Shown here in pieces: positions 1 through 7,385 of a DNA stretch of 19,320 bases. The notes under the pieces are model-generated. The model made no database searches. It saw nothing but the letters and a program-made list of their open reading frames with translations, and was not told where the DNA came from. Origin of the DNA: Chloroflexota bacterium (GTDB lineage: Bacteria > Chloroflexota > Dehalococcoidia > GIF9 > UBA5629); NCBI GenBank assembly GCA_026389675.1, contig JAPLHJ010000034.1, positions 1 through 19,320 on the forward strand, given 5' to 3'. The stretch's first letter is position 1; each line of letters begins with the position of its first letter. Both the position numbers and the translations under genes were made by a program.

Positions 1-421
1 AGTCCGCGGCAGAGAAAACCACGTCCATAGCGGAAGCCAGCATCCAGCCACCGAAGATACAGTAACCGTGTACCATGGCGATGGTCGGCTTGGGAAGGTT
101 GCGCCAGGCCAGTGTGAAATCGACGTACAGCTTGCGCATCTGCTCAAACCATCGGGATAAATTGAGATCAGCCAGCGTAGTGTAACCCTGCTGTTTTTTA
201 TAGGACTCATCCTCATCAGTTCCGATATCGTGGCCGACCGAGAAAGCGCGGCCGGCACCGGAAAGCACTATCGAACCGCATTCCGGGTCATTTACCGAGG
301 CGGTAAATGCCGAATCGAGTTCCTCCAGCATGAGATAACTCTGTGCGTTCAGGTACTTTGGCCGGTTGAAGATAACGAGGGACACCTTACCGGGTTGGTA
401 CAAGATGTGTCGGTATTCCAT
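1..421 (-). CDS. Enoyl-CoA hydratase/isomerase family protein, 3' end cut by window edge
   Basis: The reverse strand from 421 reads an open frame of 140 codons to the window edge with no stop. It begins with ATG behind an AGGGGG ribosome site. The protein shows the crotonase fold signature: FNRPKYLNAQS (residues 18-28), then GAGRAFSVGHDI (55-66), the first oxyanion-hole strand, then KPTIAMVHGYCIFGGWMLA (111-129), the second oxyanion-hole region. Family members hydrate or isomerise acyl-CoA thioesters in the cytoplasm. The catalytic acidic residues usually lie further on, beyond the edge, so the reaction cannot be assigned. An extra charged loop of about 35 residues (70-105) separates the two oxyanion segments and is longer than in ordinary short-chain enoyl-CoA hydratases; ring-hydrolysing or other crotonase subtypes are possible. 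The family call is secure, the substrate unknown. Confidence 0.88.
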   Translation of the reverse strand, partial: MEYRHILYQPGKVSLVIFNRPKYLNAQSYLMLEELDSAFTASVNDPECGSIVLSGAGRAFSVGHDIGTDEDESYKKQQGYTTLADLNLSRWFEQMRKLYVDFTLAWRNLPKPTIAMVHGYCIFGGWMLASAMDVVFSAAD

Positions 422-556
422 AATTTAAATCCCCCTGTTAATAAGCTCCACAGAAAAGTCATCCCAATGTAGCAAAAACTCCGGTGTTTAGCCAGATTTC
501 TAACTGGTTTTATGCATGGACCGTTAATAGTGTAGGCCTGGTTATTAGAGAACATG

Positions 557-595
557 GAGAAGCCTCCGCCGTTACCCCTGCAGCGGAGGCTTCTC
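557..595 (-). terminator. 13 bp perfect hairpin between two minus-strand genes
   Basis: The arms 557-569 (GAGAAGCCTCCGC) and 583-595 are exact reverse complements with a 13-base loop. It lies 18 bases downstream of the lipoprotein stop codon and upstream of the enoyl-CoA hydratase-like gene, where a transcript end is expected. There is no T-run on either side, so a classical intrinsic terminator is not proven; an RNA stabiliser or 3' end hairpin fits as well. Confidence 0.5.
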
Positions 596-613
596 TCTGA
601 TTCAATATTAGGC

Positions 614-1213
614 TTACTGCACGAGGGGACCGGGCATGACGCCCCTGAAAACGAACCTTAGGGTGAAGGTAATGCTGCCTCCCGCCGGCAGGTACTGGGT
701 TGAAGGTGAGACGCCTTCGAAAACAGAACTGGACGGCCCACCGGAGCTGTAATTAACACTGTAGTTACCGGATGGGGCATTGGGGAATCCGTTGGATACG
801 TAGTTGCCTGATTCAGGGTAAGGGCCGGTCAATAAATAGTTTACGGCTCCTGACCACGGCTCACCGTTGAGGGTGGCGTTTACGTATACGGTGCCCCTTG
901 ACTGCGTTTGGAAATTGAGTGTAAATATGATGGTCCCATTAGCCGTAAGGGTTTGTACCGTAGATGGTGAAGCGCCGGCAAAGGTGGCCCCGATAGGGCC
1001 TCCCGTTTCGTAGGTGATGATATAGCTGCCTGCCGGCTGGTTAGTATAGCTGTTGGGGATGGTGCTGCCAGTATTGGAACTTGGCCCCTGGATGGAATAG
1101 CTGATCGGGCCTGAGCCCGGAGCGGTTTGCCACGGGCCGCCATCAAGGGTGGCATGTACCACGATGGTGCCGTACGCCTGCTGACGCACGAAATTCATGG
1201 TGAATGATACCAT
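614..1213 (-). pseudogene. C-terminal fragment of a repeat-containing secreted lipoprotein (after frameshift)
   Basis: This frame continues the upstream lipoprotein after a frame break near 1240. It starts mid-repeat (GIAPSTQQTL can be read just upstream of the first ATG) and has no ribosome site of its own. It holds the end of repeat 2, all of repeat 3 and all of repeat 4. Each unit has the pattern G-x-(I/V)-x-V-x-ATL(D/N)G-x-PW, then a Y-x-(I/L)-x-GP segment, then Y-x-x-x-Y-x-(S/T)GGP, then SPSTxxxL and a closing (I/T)FTL-x-F strand. The units are beta-rich and poor in charge, Ser/Thr/Gly/Asn-rich, as in adhesive surface stalks. No family name is recognised. It probably belongs to one polypeptide with 1225-2055 in the intact allele. 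The protein ends with a short tail and has no anchor, so attachment would be through the N-terminal lipid. Confidence 0.7.
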
Positions 1214-1224
1214 GCCGCCGGACC

Positions 1225-2055
1225 TCAGCGTCTGCTGGGTGGATGGTGCGATTCCAGAATTCCAGCCAACAGGCCGCTGATGGTGCCCGGGACGGAATAA
1301 CCGGTTTTTTCTACAGGGCCATTTATGGTGTACTGGCTGAGCGTGTAGTTAACCGGACCGGACCATGGCGCCCCGTTGAGCGTGGCGATTATGGATGCCC
1401 CGCCCGACACGCTGCCACTGCTGAAGATGAAAGTGAAAGTCGTATTGGCGCCGGAGTTGAGAACCTGGGTCGGGCCTGGAGAGATGGCGCTTAAAGACGC
1501 CCCGTAAGGACCGCCGCTGTAATATGTCATGGTGTATGTTCCGGAGGTAAGATTGCCAAAAGAGTAGGGAACGGAATTACCCGGAGAGCTTGAAGGGCCG
1601 CTAATATTGTAATTGACCGACCCATTCCAGGGTGAACCGTCAACTAAAGCGGCGACCGTGATACTACCCGGGGTAACGGGGAGCGGAGTCGGAGGGATGC
1701 TGCCTGATGTAATGAAATATGAGGCAGAGGTCCACTGGGAAATCTGACCGCCCCTGAAGGCACGCACGCGCCAGAAGTAGGTGCTGCCGTCATTTAGCGT
1801 GCCGGGAGGCAACGGGTAGAGCAGGTTGGTCACGTTAGTAGCATTTATCACCAGGTTCTGGAAATTAGCATCCGGTGAGACCTGGACTTCATAAGTGTTG
1901 TTGCCAACGCTGACCCATGTAAGTACAGTATATTGCGGATTAACTGTGTCTCCATTGGAAGGTGTAGCAAGGACGACACCCAGCGGGAGAGGAATCGTAT
2001 TACAGCCCATTAGAAAAAGCAGTGAAAGCATCAATGCTAATGCAACCTTTCGCAT
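1225..2055 (-). CDS. Surface lipoprotein with Fn3-like domain and tandem ~85-residue repeats (N-terminal part)
   Basis: The ATG at 2055 is preferred over the GTG at 2061 because the latter overlaps the AGGAGG site, which sits 5 bases before the ATG. The product opens with a lipoprotein signal (MRKVALALMLSLLFLMGC; lipobox LMGC, Cys18), so it should be lipid-anchored outside the membrane. Residues about 30-115 form an Fn3-like module ending STYFWRVRAFRGGQISQW; the same module occurs in the beta-propeller protein at 11921. A short Pro linker (PPTPLPVTP) leads to repeat 1 (GSITVAALVDGSPWNG onward) and repeat 2. Repeat 2 is interrupted: after LLAG the frame reads ILESHHPPSRR and stops, while the correct sequence resumes in another frame. 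The role is unknown; adhesion or substrate contact is an inference from domain style. Confidence 0.75.
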   Translation of the reverse strand: MRKVALALMLSLLFLMGCNTIPLPLGVVLATPSNGDTVNPQYTVLTWVSVGNNTYEVQVSPDANFQNLVINATNVTNLLYPLPPGTLNDGSTYFWRVRAFRGGQISQWTSASYFITSGSIPPTPLPVTPGSITVAALVDGSPWNGSVNYNISGPSSSPGNSVPYSFGNLTSGTYTMTYYSGGPYGASLSAISPGPTQVLNSGANTTFTFIFSSGSVSGGASIIATLNGAPWSGPVNYTLSQYTINGPVEKTGYSVPGTISGLLAGILESHHPPSRR

Positions 2056-2192
2056 TTCCACCTCCTATAATTACGCGATAAACTGGTAGGTCATTGCAAG
2101 CCGATTCAAGATATATCCTAAATATTAACACCGGGCAACAAATTTATCTACGGTGAAAGGTAATGAAGTATGCGGTGTAACCTGATCAGGAT

Positions 2193-2218
2193 TTGACCCA
2201 GCCGATATCTGTTATAAT
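2193..2218 (+). promoter_or_regulatory. Putative extended -10 promoter for the DedA-pheA pair
   Basis: A perfect TATAAT lies at 2213-2218, preceded by TG at 2210-2211, which is the extended -10 arrangement. A TTGACC box at 2193-2198 is only 14 bases upstream, too close for an ideal -35, but extended -10 promoters tolerate this. The predicted leader would be about 65 bases to the ATG at 2292. Confidence 0.45.
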
Positions 2219-2291
2219 TTGCGCTAATATCATTGTAGTGAGGTTGTGCCGGATAAATTCGCCCGATAAATTCTATGGGTTAAGCAGATAA

Positions 2292-2915
2292 ATGGGTATC
2301 ACTGAGTCAATCGTCGAATTTGCAGTAAATTTTGTTGAAAGCGCTGGCTACCTTGGCCTGGCGGTATTGATGGTGATGGAGAGCACTTTTATGCCTGTAC
2401 CGAGTGAAGCCGTCATGCCTCCCGCGGGCTTTTTAATTGAGGAGGGCAAATTCAGCTTCCCCGCGGTGATATTTTTCAGTACCCTGGGCAGCATCGTGGG
2501 TTCGCTTATCTCTTATTACATCGGCGCCTTGGGAGGCAAACCTTTCATCGATAAATTCGGGAAATACCTGCTATTGGATAGGCATCATCTCACTATTACC
2601 GAGCACTATTTCAACCGCTGGGGGAATATCACGATACTGGCAGGCAGGTTCATACCCGTGGTCAGACATCTCATATCCCTCCCCGCCGGGATCGGTAAAA
2701 TGAATTTATTCAAGTTTATTCTGTATACGGTCATCGGCGCCGGCATATGGAATTCGTTGCTGGCCTTTGCCGGTTATATTCTCAAGAGCAACTGGACCGA
2801 GATAACCAAATACAGCCATATCGCTGATATAATAGTCTTAACTCTAATGGCGGCGGTGGTTTTATATTATGGTTACAGGATTTATAATTACTGGCACAGC
2901 AGGAATAAAGGTTAG
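2292..2915 (+). CDS. DedA family (VTT/SNARE-associated) membrane protein
   Basis: 207 residues, a normal length for DedA proteins. The family hallmarks are in order: a re-entrant acidic segment MESTFMPVPSE (29-39), glycine-rich GSIVGSLISYYIGALGG (66-82), the FNRWG then GRFIPVVRHLISLPAG segment (108-133) with its two arginines R119 and R125, and a final hydrophobic helix near 173-195. These proteins sit in the cytoplasmic membrane. Characterised members translocate undecaprenyl phosphate or phosphatidylethanolamine, or support proton-motive force and drug tolerance; which applies here cannot be told. The ribosome site is weak. pheA follows after 48 bases in the same direction, so the two may share a transcript, although they have no obvious functional link. 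Confidence 0.9.
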   Translation: MGITESIVEFAVNFVESAGYLGLAVLMVMESTFMPVPSEAVMPPAGFLIEEGKFSFPAVIFFSTLGSIVGSLISYYIGALGGKPFIDKFGKYLLLDRHHLTITEHYFNRWGNITILAGRFIPVVRHLISLPAGIGKMNLFKFILYTVIGAGIWNSLLAFAGYILKSNWTEITKYSHIADIIVLTLMAAVVLYYGYRIYNYWHSRNKG

Positions 2916-2963
2916 CTGTTGGCATTATATTCGAGACGGCACATCTATTGAGGAGGGTGCAGT

Positions 2964-3863
2964 ATGAATAGCGGTGACTCTCAGGGAAAGCTGGAAGATG
3001 CCGGTGGCCGGAAAGAAGCTTTACTGCCTGCACAGGAGAGCGACCTGGAAGTAGCCTTTCAGGGAGAGGATGGCTCATTCGGGCAGGAGGTTGCCTTTAA
3101 TTTCTTTGGCCGGTCGGTGAAAACCAGGCAATGCGATACTGTAGAGGAAGTGTACAACCTGGTAGAGCAGGGTAGCCTGGCCCATGGCATCGTCCCGGTT
3201 GAGAATTCACAGGAAGGCAGCATAGGCAGCACCTACGACTTGCTATTGGAGTCAAGCCTCATGGTATGTGGAGAGGCACATATCCGGACGACCTATTGCC
3301 TGGCGGGCAATAAGCCGGCAAGCCTGGGAGCCCTTAAAAAGATATATTCCCACCCGCAAGCACTGGGAGAGTGCCAGGCTTTTCTCCGGCACCTTGGATG
3401 TGAGCTTATCCCGACGTACCACACACTCAGTACTGTGAAGATGATTAAAGAAAAAAGGCTTTCAGACAGCGCAATTGTTGCAGGAGAGGGAGTCGCCTTT
3501 GCCAGTGATCTGAAGATACTGGCGCGGGAAATAGAAGATAACCGCTGGAATTCCACCAGGTTTTTCCTGCTGGGAAAACAAGATGCCCCTCCTACGGGTA
3601 GTGATAAGACGTCTATCGTAACTCTGCTCAAGCATCAGCCGGGAACTCTCTACAATGTGATAAAGGAATTTGCCGAGCGTGAGATAAACCTTACCAAGGT
3701 GGAAACGAGGCCTACCAGGAAGACGCCCTGGGAATACCATTTCTATATTGATTTCGAGGGTCACCGCCTTGACGGCAAGATCGCAGGGGCCCTGGAAAAG
3801 ATTGAAAAGGCCTGCCTTTTCATGAAAGTGCTGGGCTCTTACCCGCGGGCGAAGCGTGCGTAG
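2964..3863 (+). CDS. pheA: Prephenate dehydratase with C-terminal ACT domain
   Basis: This enzyme decarboxylates and dehydrates prephenate to phenylpyruvate, the committed step to phenylalanine. It is 299 residues, typical for a monofunctional enzyme; no chorismate mutase domain is present. The catalytic domain spans about 28-205 with FQGEDGSFGQEVA (32-44), PVENSQEGSIGSTYDLL (78-94), SHPQAL (129-134) and the essential TRF triad in NSTRFFLLG (196-204). The ACT regulatory domain covers about 216-295 with HQPGTLYNVIKEFA and KVETRP (245-250), the site where phenylalanine binds in homologues, so feedback inhibition is expected. The first 27 residues are a charged extension not needed by the family. 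A strong GAGGAGGG site precedes the ATG. Confidence 0.96.
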   Translation: MNSGDSQGKLEDAGGRKEALLPAQESDLEVAFQGEDGSFGQEVAFNFFGRSVKTRQCDTVEEVYNLVEQGSLAHGIVPVENSQEGSIGSTYDLLLESSLMVCGEAHIRTTYCLAGNKPASLGALKKIYSHPQALGECQAFLRHLGCELIPTYHTLSTVKMIKEKRLSDSAIVAGEGVAFASDLKILAREIEDNRWNSTRFFLLGKQDAPPTGSDKTSIVTLLKHQPGTLYNVIKEFAEREINLTKVETRPTRKTPWEYHFYIDFEGHRLDGKIAGALEKIEKACLFMKVLGSYPRAKRA

Positions 3864-4017
3864 TCAGAGGGTATTGAGTTAGTGAAATGACGGGTCCATT
3901 ACAGTGTTTGACTTGCAAAATTATCAATCTATCTGTTAACATGGTTTACTGATATATAGGCACAAATTTAGAGACAGAACACCTGTATATGCACACGAAT
4001 AAATATATCTACCGAAA

Positions 4018-4064
4018 GTGACTCCGGACAGGTTGCCGCAGCCCCGCGGCAATGCTGGAGTCAC
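4018..4064 (+). promoter_or_regulatory. Long two-part hairpin in the leader of the ABC transporter operon
   Basis: Outer arms 4018-4025 (GTGACTCC) and 4057-4064 pair perfectly, and inner arms 4033-4039 (TTGCCGC) and 4046-4052 pair perfectly around a 6-base loop. An asymmetric internal loop (7 and 4 bases) separates them. It lies 75 bases before the binding-protein start inside the 276-base gap 3864-4139, which otherwise holds no gene. A TTGACT at 3908 could be a -35 box but no convincing -10 follows. No T-run follows the hairpin. A leader RNA structure or attenuator is likelier than a terminator of pheA. It matches no riboswitch class that I recognise. Confidence 0.5.
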
Positions 4065-4139
4065 GTCCCGCCAAACAAACCACCCAACGTCGATCACGGT
4101 AACCTGTTAAGTGTATCTAATTTTTAAGGAGGAGTTATA

Positions 4140-5396
4140 GTGAGAAGAGTTATTTTATTGGTAGTACTGTCTGTCATATTTGCAGCTACCCCCCTGCTTA
4201 TCGGCTGCAATCCTGCCGTGGCTCCACAGCCGGCAACGCCGGTTGCAGAGGCAAAAACCCTGACAATCGGCTGCACGTTGCCCTTTACCAACAGCCTGGG
4301 AATCGATACAAAAAAGGCGTTGGAAATGATCGAGCCGGCTTTCAATCAGGCGGGAGGCCTGACCATACAGGGGCAAAAGTATAACATCCATATCATAATA
4401 TACGATGATAAATACACCGCAGACGGCGGACGCGCTGCTGTCGAAAGGCTGGTAAATGAGGATAAAGTCAAATTTATCGTTTGCCAGGTCGGTTCGGCCC
4501 CCATCATTGCCGGGTTGACAGTTACGGAACCCGCCAAAGTCCTGGTCTTTTGCGGCGGCGCCTCGGGTAAGATCATAGACCCTGCTAACAAATATACATA
4601 TGGTACTGCCACATGGAGGACAAATTTAGCCCCACTTTTCCCGCTGGTCAAGAAAGCATTCCCGAACGCTCAAACCATGGTAAATCTTTCTCCTGATGAT
4701 GAGACAGGTAAGGCCCTGGCAAGGGACAATGCACGGGTGGCAACCGCCCTGGGCATAACGGTTCTCGATTCCGTTTATTACCCTCGTGATACGCAGGATT
4801 TCGCCCCGTTTGCCACCAAGATAATGTCGTTAAAACCGGACATAATGGACTACCCGGGCGCCGTAGCCGGTACCCAGTTCGGCCTTCAGTTCAAGGCTCT
4901 GTACGAGGCGGGTTTCAAAGGCGCACATATAAGTCCCATGCCGCCCAATATGGTTGAAGTTCTGGCCGTGACCCCCAAAGAATCCATGGAAGGGCTTATA
5001 TCCATCCTGCCGTCGACGGAGATTCCCAATCCATCACCGATGGCAGTGAAATACAAAGCTGACTGGACTGCAAAATACGGAACCTGGTCGGTAGCCAGTT
5101 TGACCTGGATACCTGCTTTTTACGCATTTGTAGAAGCGGTCAAGCAAGCTGACAGTCTTGATCCACAGGTAGTATCAAATTACGTGTCGGCTAAAGGTAT
5201 AGCGTGGGAAAGCCCGAACGGCAAAGCCATGCTGGTAAAGCGCCCTGATTATAAGAGCGACCGGTTTTGCGATACCTGCGCTTCGTTGGATTTCGGTCTA
5301 TATAAAAATGGCAATTACCAGTACCTTGCTACCGTCTCGCCGGACGAATCACTTCAATCCAATGAAACTGCTTTCGGCGGAGGGCAATGGAGATAG
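4140..5396 (+). CDS. ABC transporter substrate-binding lipoprotein, branched-chain amino acid/amide type
   Basis: The GTG start is supported by AAGGAGGAG eight bases before it. Residues 1-23 form a lipoprotein signal with lipobox LIGC (Cys23), followed by a Pro/Ala linker. The mature part, about 390 residues, is a type I periplasmic-binding (Peripla_BP_6) fold: LTIGCTLPFTNSLGIDTKKALE, then NQAGGLTIQGQKYNIHIIIYDD, the usual ligand-entry strand, then AAVERLVNEDKVKFIVCQVGS. It delivers solute to the LivH/LivM channel encoded just downstream. The ligand cannot be read from sequence: homologues bind leucine/isoleucine/valine, amides, urea or aromatic acids. The CDTCAS segment near residue 380 gives the C-lobe two closely spaced cysteines. 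The stop is followed by 107 bases containing a hairpin, a usual way to make more binding protein than permease. Confidence 0.92.
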   Translation: MRRVILLVVLSVIFAATPLLIGCNPAVAPQPATPVAEAKTLTIGCTLPFTNSLGIDTKKALEMIEPAFNQAGGLTIQGQKYNIHIIIYDDKYTADGGRAAVERLVNEDKVKFIVCQVGSAPIIAGLTVTEPAKVLVFCGGASGKIIDPANKYTYGTATWRTNLAPLFPLVKKAFPNAQTMVNLSPDDETGKALARDNARVATALGITVLDSVYYPRDTQDFAPFATKIMSLKPDIMDYPGAVAGTQFGLQFKALYEAGFKGAHISPMPPNMVEVLAVTPKESMEGLISILPSTEIPNPSPMAVKYKADWTAKYGTWSVASLTWIPAFYAFVEAVKQADSLDPQVVSNYVSAKGIAWESPNGKAMLVKRPDYKSDRFCDTCASLDFGLYKNGNYQYLATVSPDESLQSNETAFGGGQWR

Positions 5397-5461
5397 GGTA
5401 GGGGAAGTATCCACGAACCGGATATAACTATTGTTTAAGAATCTGAGGTAAAGATCACAAC

Positions 5462-5498
5462 GAGGAAGCCTGTACCGTGTAAAAGTGCAGGCTTCCTC
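5462..5498 (+). terminator. 11 bp perfect hairpin between binding-protein and LivH genes
   Basis: Arms 5462-5472 (GAGGAAGCCTG) and 5488-5498 are exact reverse complements with a 15-base loop. The right arm ends five bases before the LivH ATG at 5504 and the only purine-rich ribosome-site-like stretch (GAGGAAG) lies in the left arm. It could terminate part of the transcription after the binding-protein gene, protect its mRNA 3' end, or hinder LivH translation. No T-run is present. Confidence 0.55.
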
Positions 5499-5503
5499 TA
5501 TGA

Positions 5504-6365
5504 ATGGCAAAGAATATGTCCCCCGGATTATTTATACAACTGATAGTAAATGCGTTAACGATCGGGTCCATTTATATCTTAATGGTTCTGGGACTTGATA
5601 TCATCCTTCGCGGTACCAAGATTCTGAATTTCGCTCATGGCCAGCTTTATGCACTGGGCGCGTATATCATGTTTCTTTTTTTCCAGACACTCAAACTGGA
5701 TTTTACACTGTCCCTGATTTTATCCGGCGTAGCGCTGGCACTGGTAGGTGCTCTCAGTTACCTCGGTGTCTTTGCCATATTGAACAGACGGTTTACCGTC
5801 AGCAGCACATTTGATGATCCTGCAACAGGGCACCCTGCTGTGCTTCGGCACACAGGAACTCGGCATTCTTTCACCATTCCCACAGATACTTGAAATCGGT
5901 GACACAAGAATTTCACTTTCCAGGCTGGTCATAATATTCCTCAGCGTAGCCATCTGTATCACGCTGTATCTGATGATGTACAAAACATCGTTCGGCAAAT
6001 TATTGCGTGCGGTGAGTTATGATCCCGAGGCGGTAACATTACAGGGAGTTAACACATTTTGGATTTTTGTAGCATGTTTTGCGTTAGGCAGCGGGTTAGC
6101 GGGATTGGCTGGGAGTATAATCGCCCCGCTCTTTTCAATAACTCCCTCTATGGGGCAGAACATAATATTTATTACATTCCTGGTATTGCTGGTCGGTGGT
6201 ATCGGAAGCTACCGGGGTACGATAGCAGGAGGTTTGCTGATCGGCCTGCTGCTGAGCTTCGGATTCCAGTTTCTGGGCAGCGCCGCGGAGCTTATAGTTT
6301 TTATGCTGGTAATAGTTATCCTTATTTTCCGGCCGGGAGGTTTGCTCGGTGAAGCTGCCGAATAG
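5504..6365 (+). pseudogene. livH: LivH-type ABC permease, interrupted by a frameshift near 5810
   Basis: One half of the inner-membrane channel for the solute delivered by the 4140 lipoprotein. Frame one (5504-5893) gives MSPGLFIQLIVNALTIGSIY, then LDIILRGTKILNFAHGQLYALGAY, the classic LivH N-terminus, and stays sensible to RRFTVSST. Frame two, usable from 5811, gives LMMILQQGTLLCFGTQELGI, then QGVNTFWIFVACFALGSGLAGLAG and ends IFRPGGLLGEAAE, the normal C-terminus. Removing one T from the TTT at 5810-5812 joins them. The join is also about eight residues shorter than I expect for LivH, so a small deletion is possible. Together the parts would make about 286 residues, a normal size. The 3' end overlaps livM by 17 bases. 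A real loss would disable the whole transporter, which the intact neighbours argue against. Confidence 0.85.
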
Positions 6366-7377
6366 CCTGAAAACTGATAAGGCTGCCCGTTACAAATGGA
6401 TAGCAATAATAATTGTTTTGATAGCGCTTATTGTACTTCCCCTGTGTATCGAGAGCAATTATATAAAACACCTGCTCATTATGGCCTGTATCGGTGCCAT
6501 ACTCGGGATGACATTCAGCCTGTTGTTTAGCTCAGGATTGATAACCCTGGGCGCTGCAGCTTTTTATGCCGTAGGGGCTTACTCCTCTACCGTCCTGGTC
6601 ATGAATGCAGGGCTTTCTTTTTGGGTAGCCTTACCTTTAACACTGGTAATCGCTGCGATACTTGCGCTGGGTTTCGGCGCTGTCTTTGTCAGGAATGCAG
6701 GTGTCGCTTTCGTGATCATAACACTTATCTTCGCGCAGGTAGTTGTACTGGCGGCGGCGCAGGCCGATTTCCTGGGTGGCTGGGGAGGGATTATGGGGAT
6801 ACCACGGCCAAATCCGGTTGGAACGGTGAATTTTGCCACCAAGACGGATTATTATTATCTCATCCTCGCTATGCTGCTGCTGGTGGTCGTGATTTATAAT
6901 GCGTTATACTCATCGAGGATAGGCCGGGCGTGGCGCGCTATTAAATTGAGCCCAAACCTGGCTGGAACTCTGGGCATAAACGAATACCGTTACAGGCTTC
7001 TGGCCTTTGTCATTGGTTCGACCACGGCGGCGCTGGCCGGCTGTTTTTACGCGCATTACTCACAAAATATAACACCCGGCGCATTCGGGGGCTGGTTGAG
7101 CATTTACGTTCAACTGTACGCGGTGCTGGGCGGGCTGGAATTCTATATATTGGGCCCTGCCATAGGCGCTGTAGTGATGACCTTTGTGCCTGAATACCTG
7201 CGGATAGTAAAGGAATGGGAGCCGATTATAACGGGTGTTATACTGCTGGTGGTAATCCTATTCTTCCCCGGCGGGATTCTCGGTACCCTTAGGAATCCGC
7301 CCGCCTTGAGCCTGAATAAATTTCATTCGCTGTTTAACCGTTTAAAGACGGCGAAAAAGCGTGATAGCAGCAGTTGA
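6349..7377 (+). CDS. livM: LivM-type ABC permease
   Basis: 342 residues with about nine to ten hydrophobic helices, the second membrane subunit that pairs with LivH. Family segments include LLIMACIGAILGMTFSLLFSSGLITLGAAAFYAVGAY (about 44-77), IPRPNP (about 150), SRIGRAWRAIKLSPNLAGTLGIN (about 189-211), the cytoplasmic loop that docks the ATPases, and GGLEFYILGPAIGAVVM followed by the FFPGGILGTL ending. The start is a GTG with GGGAGG upstream, and it overlaps the end of livH, so translation is probably coupled. It is followed after 8 bases by livG. The membrane family is certain; substrate is not. Confidence 0.94.
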   Translation: MKLPNSLKTDKAARYKWIAIIIVLIALIVLPLCIESNYIKHLLIMACIGAILGMTFSLLFSSGLITLGAAAFYAVGAYSSTVLVMNAGLSFWVALPLTLVIAAILALGFGAVFVRNAGVAFVIITLIFAQVVVLAAAQADFLGGWGGIMGIPRPNPVGTVNFATKTDYYYLILAMLLLVVVIYNALYSSRIGRAWRAIKLSPNLAGTLGINEYRYRLLAFVIGSTTAALAGCFYAHYSQNITPGAFGGWLSIYVQLYAVLGGLEFYILGPAIGAVVMTFVPEYLRIVKEWEPIITGVILLVVILFFPGGILGTLRNPPALSLNKFHSLFNRLKTAKKRDSSS

Positions 7378-7385
7378 GTTGAATT

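Noticed and set aside
491..525. Weak hairpin AGCCAG...CTGGTT followed by TTTT on the plus strand
   Set aside because: No plus-strand gene lies upstream to be terminated, and the stem needs a wobble pair.
614..2055. Tandem repeats of the lipoprotein as a DNA-level repeat or CRISPR-like array
   Set aside because: The similarity is at protein level (about 85 residues per unit); the DNA copies are too diverged and too long for an array.
3908..3942. TTGACT as a -35 box for the ABC operon
   Set aside because: No -10 sequence with more than three matches lies at 16-18 bases; a promoter could be here but cannot be placed.
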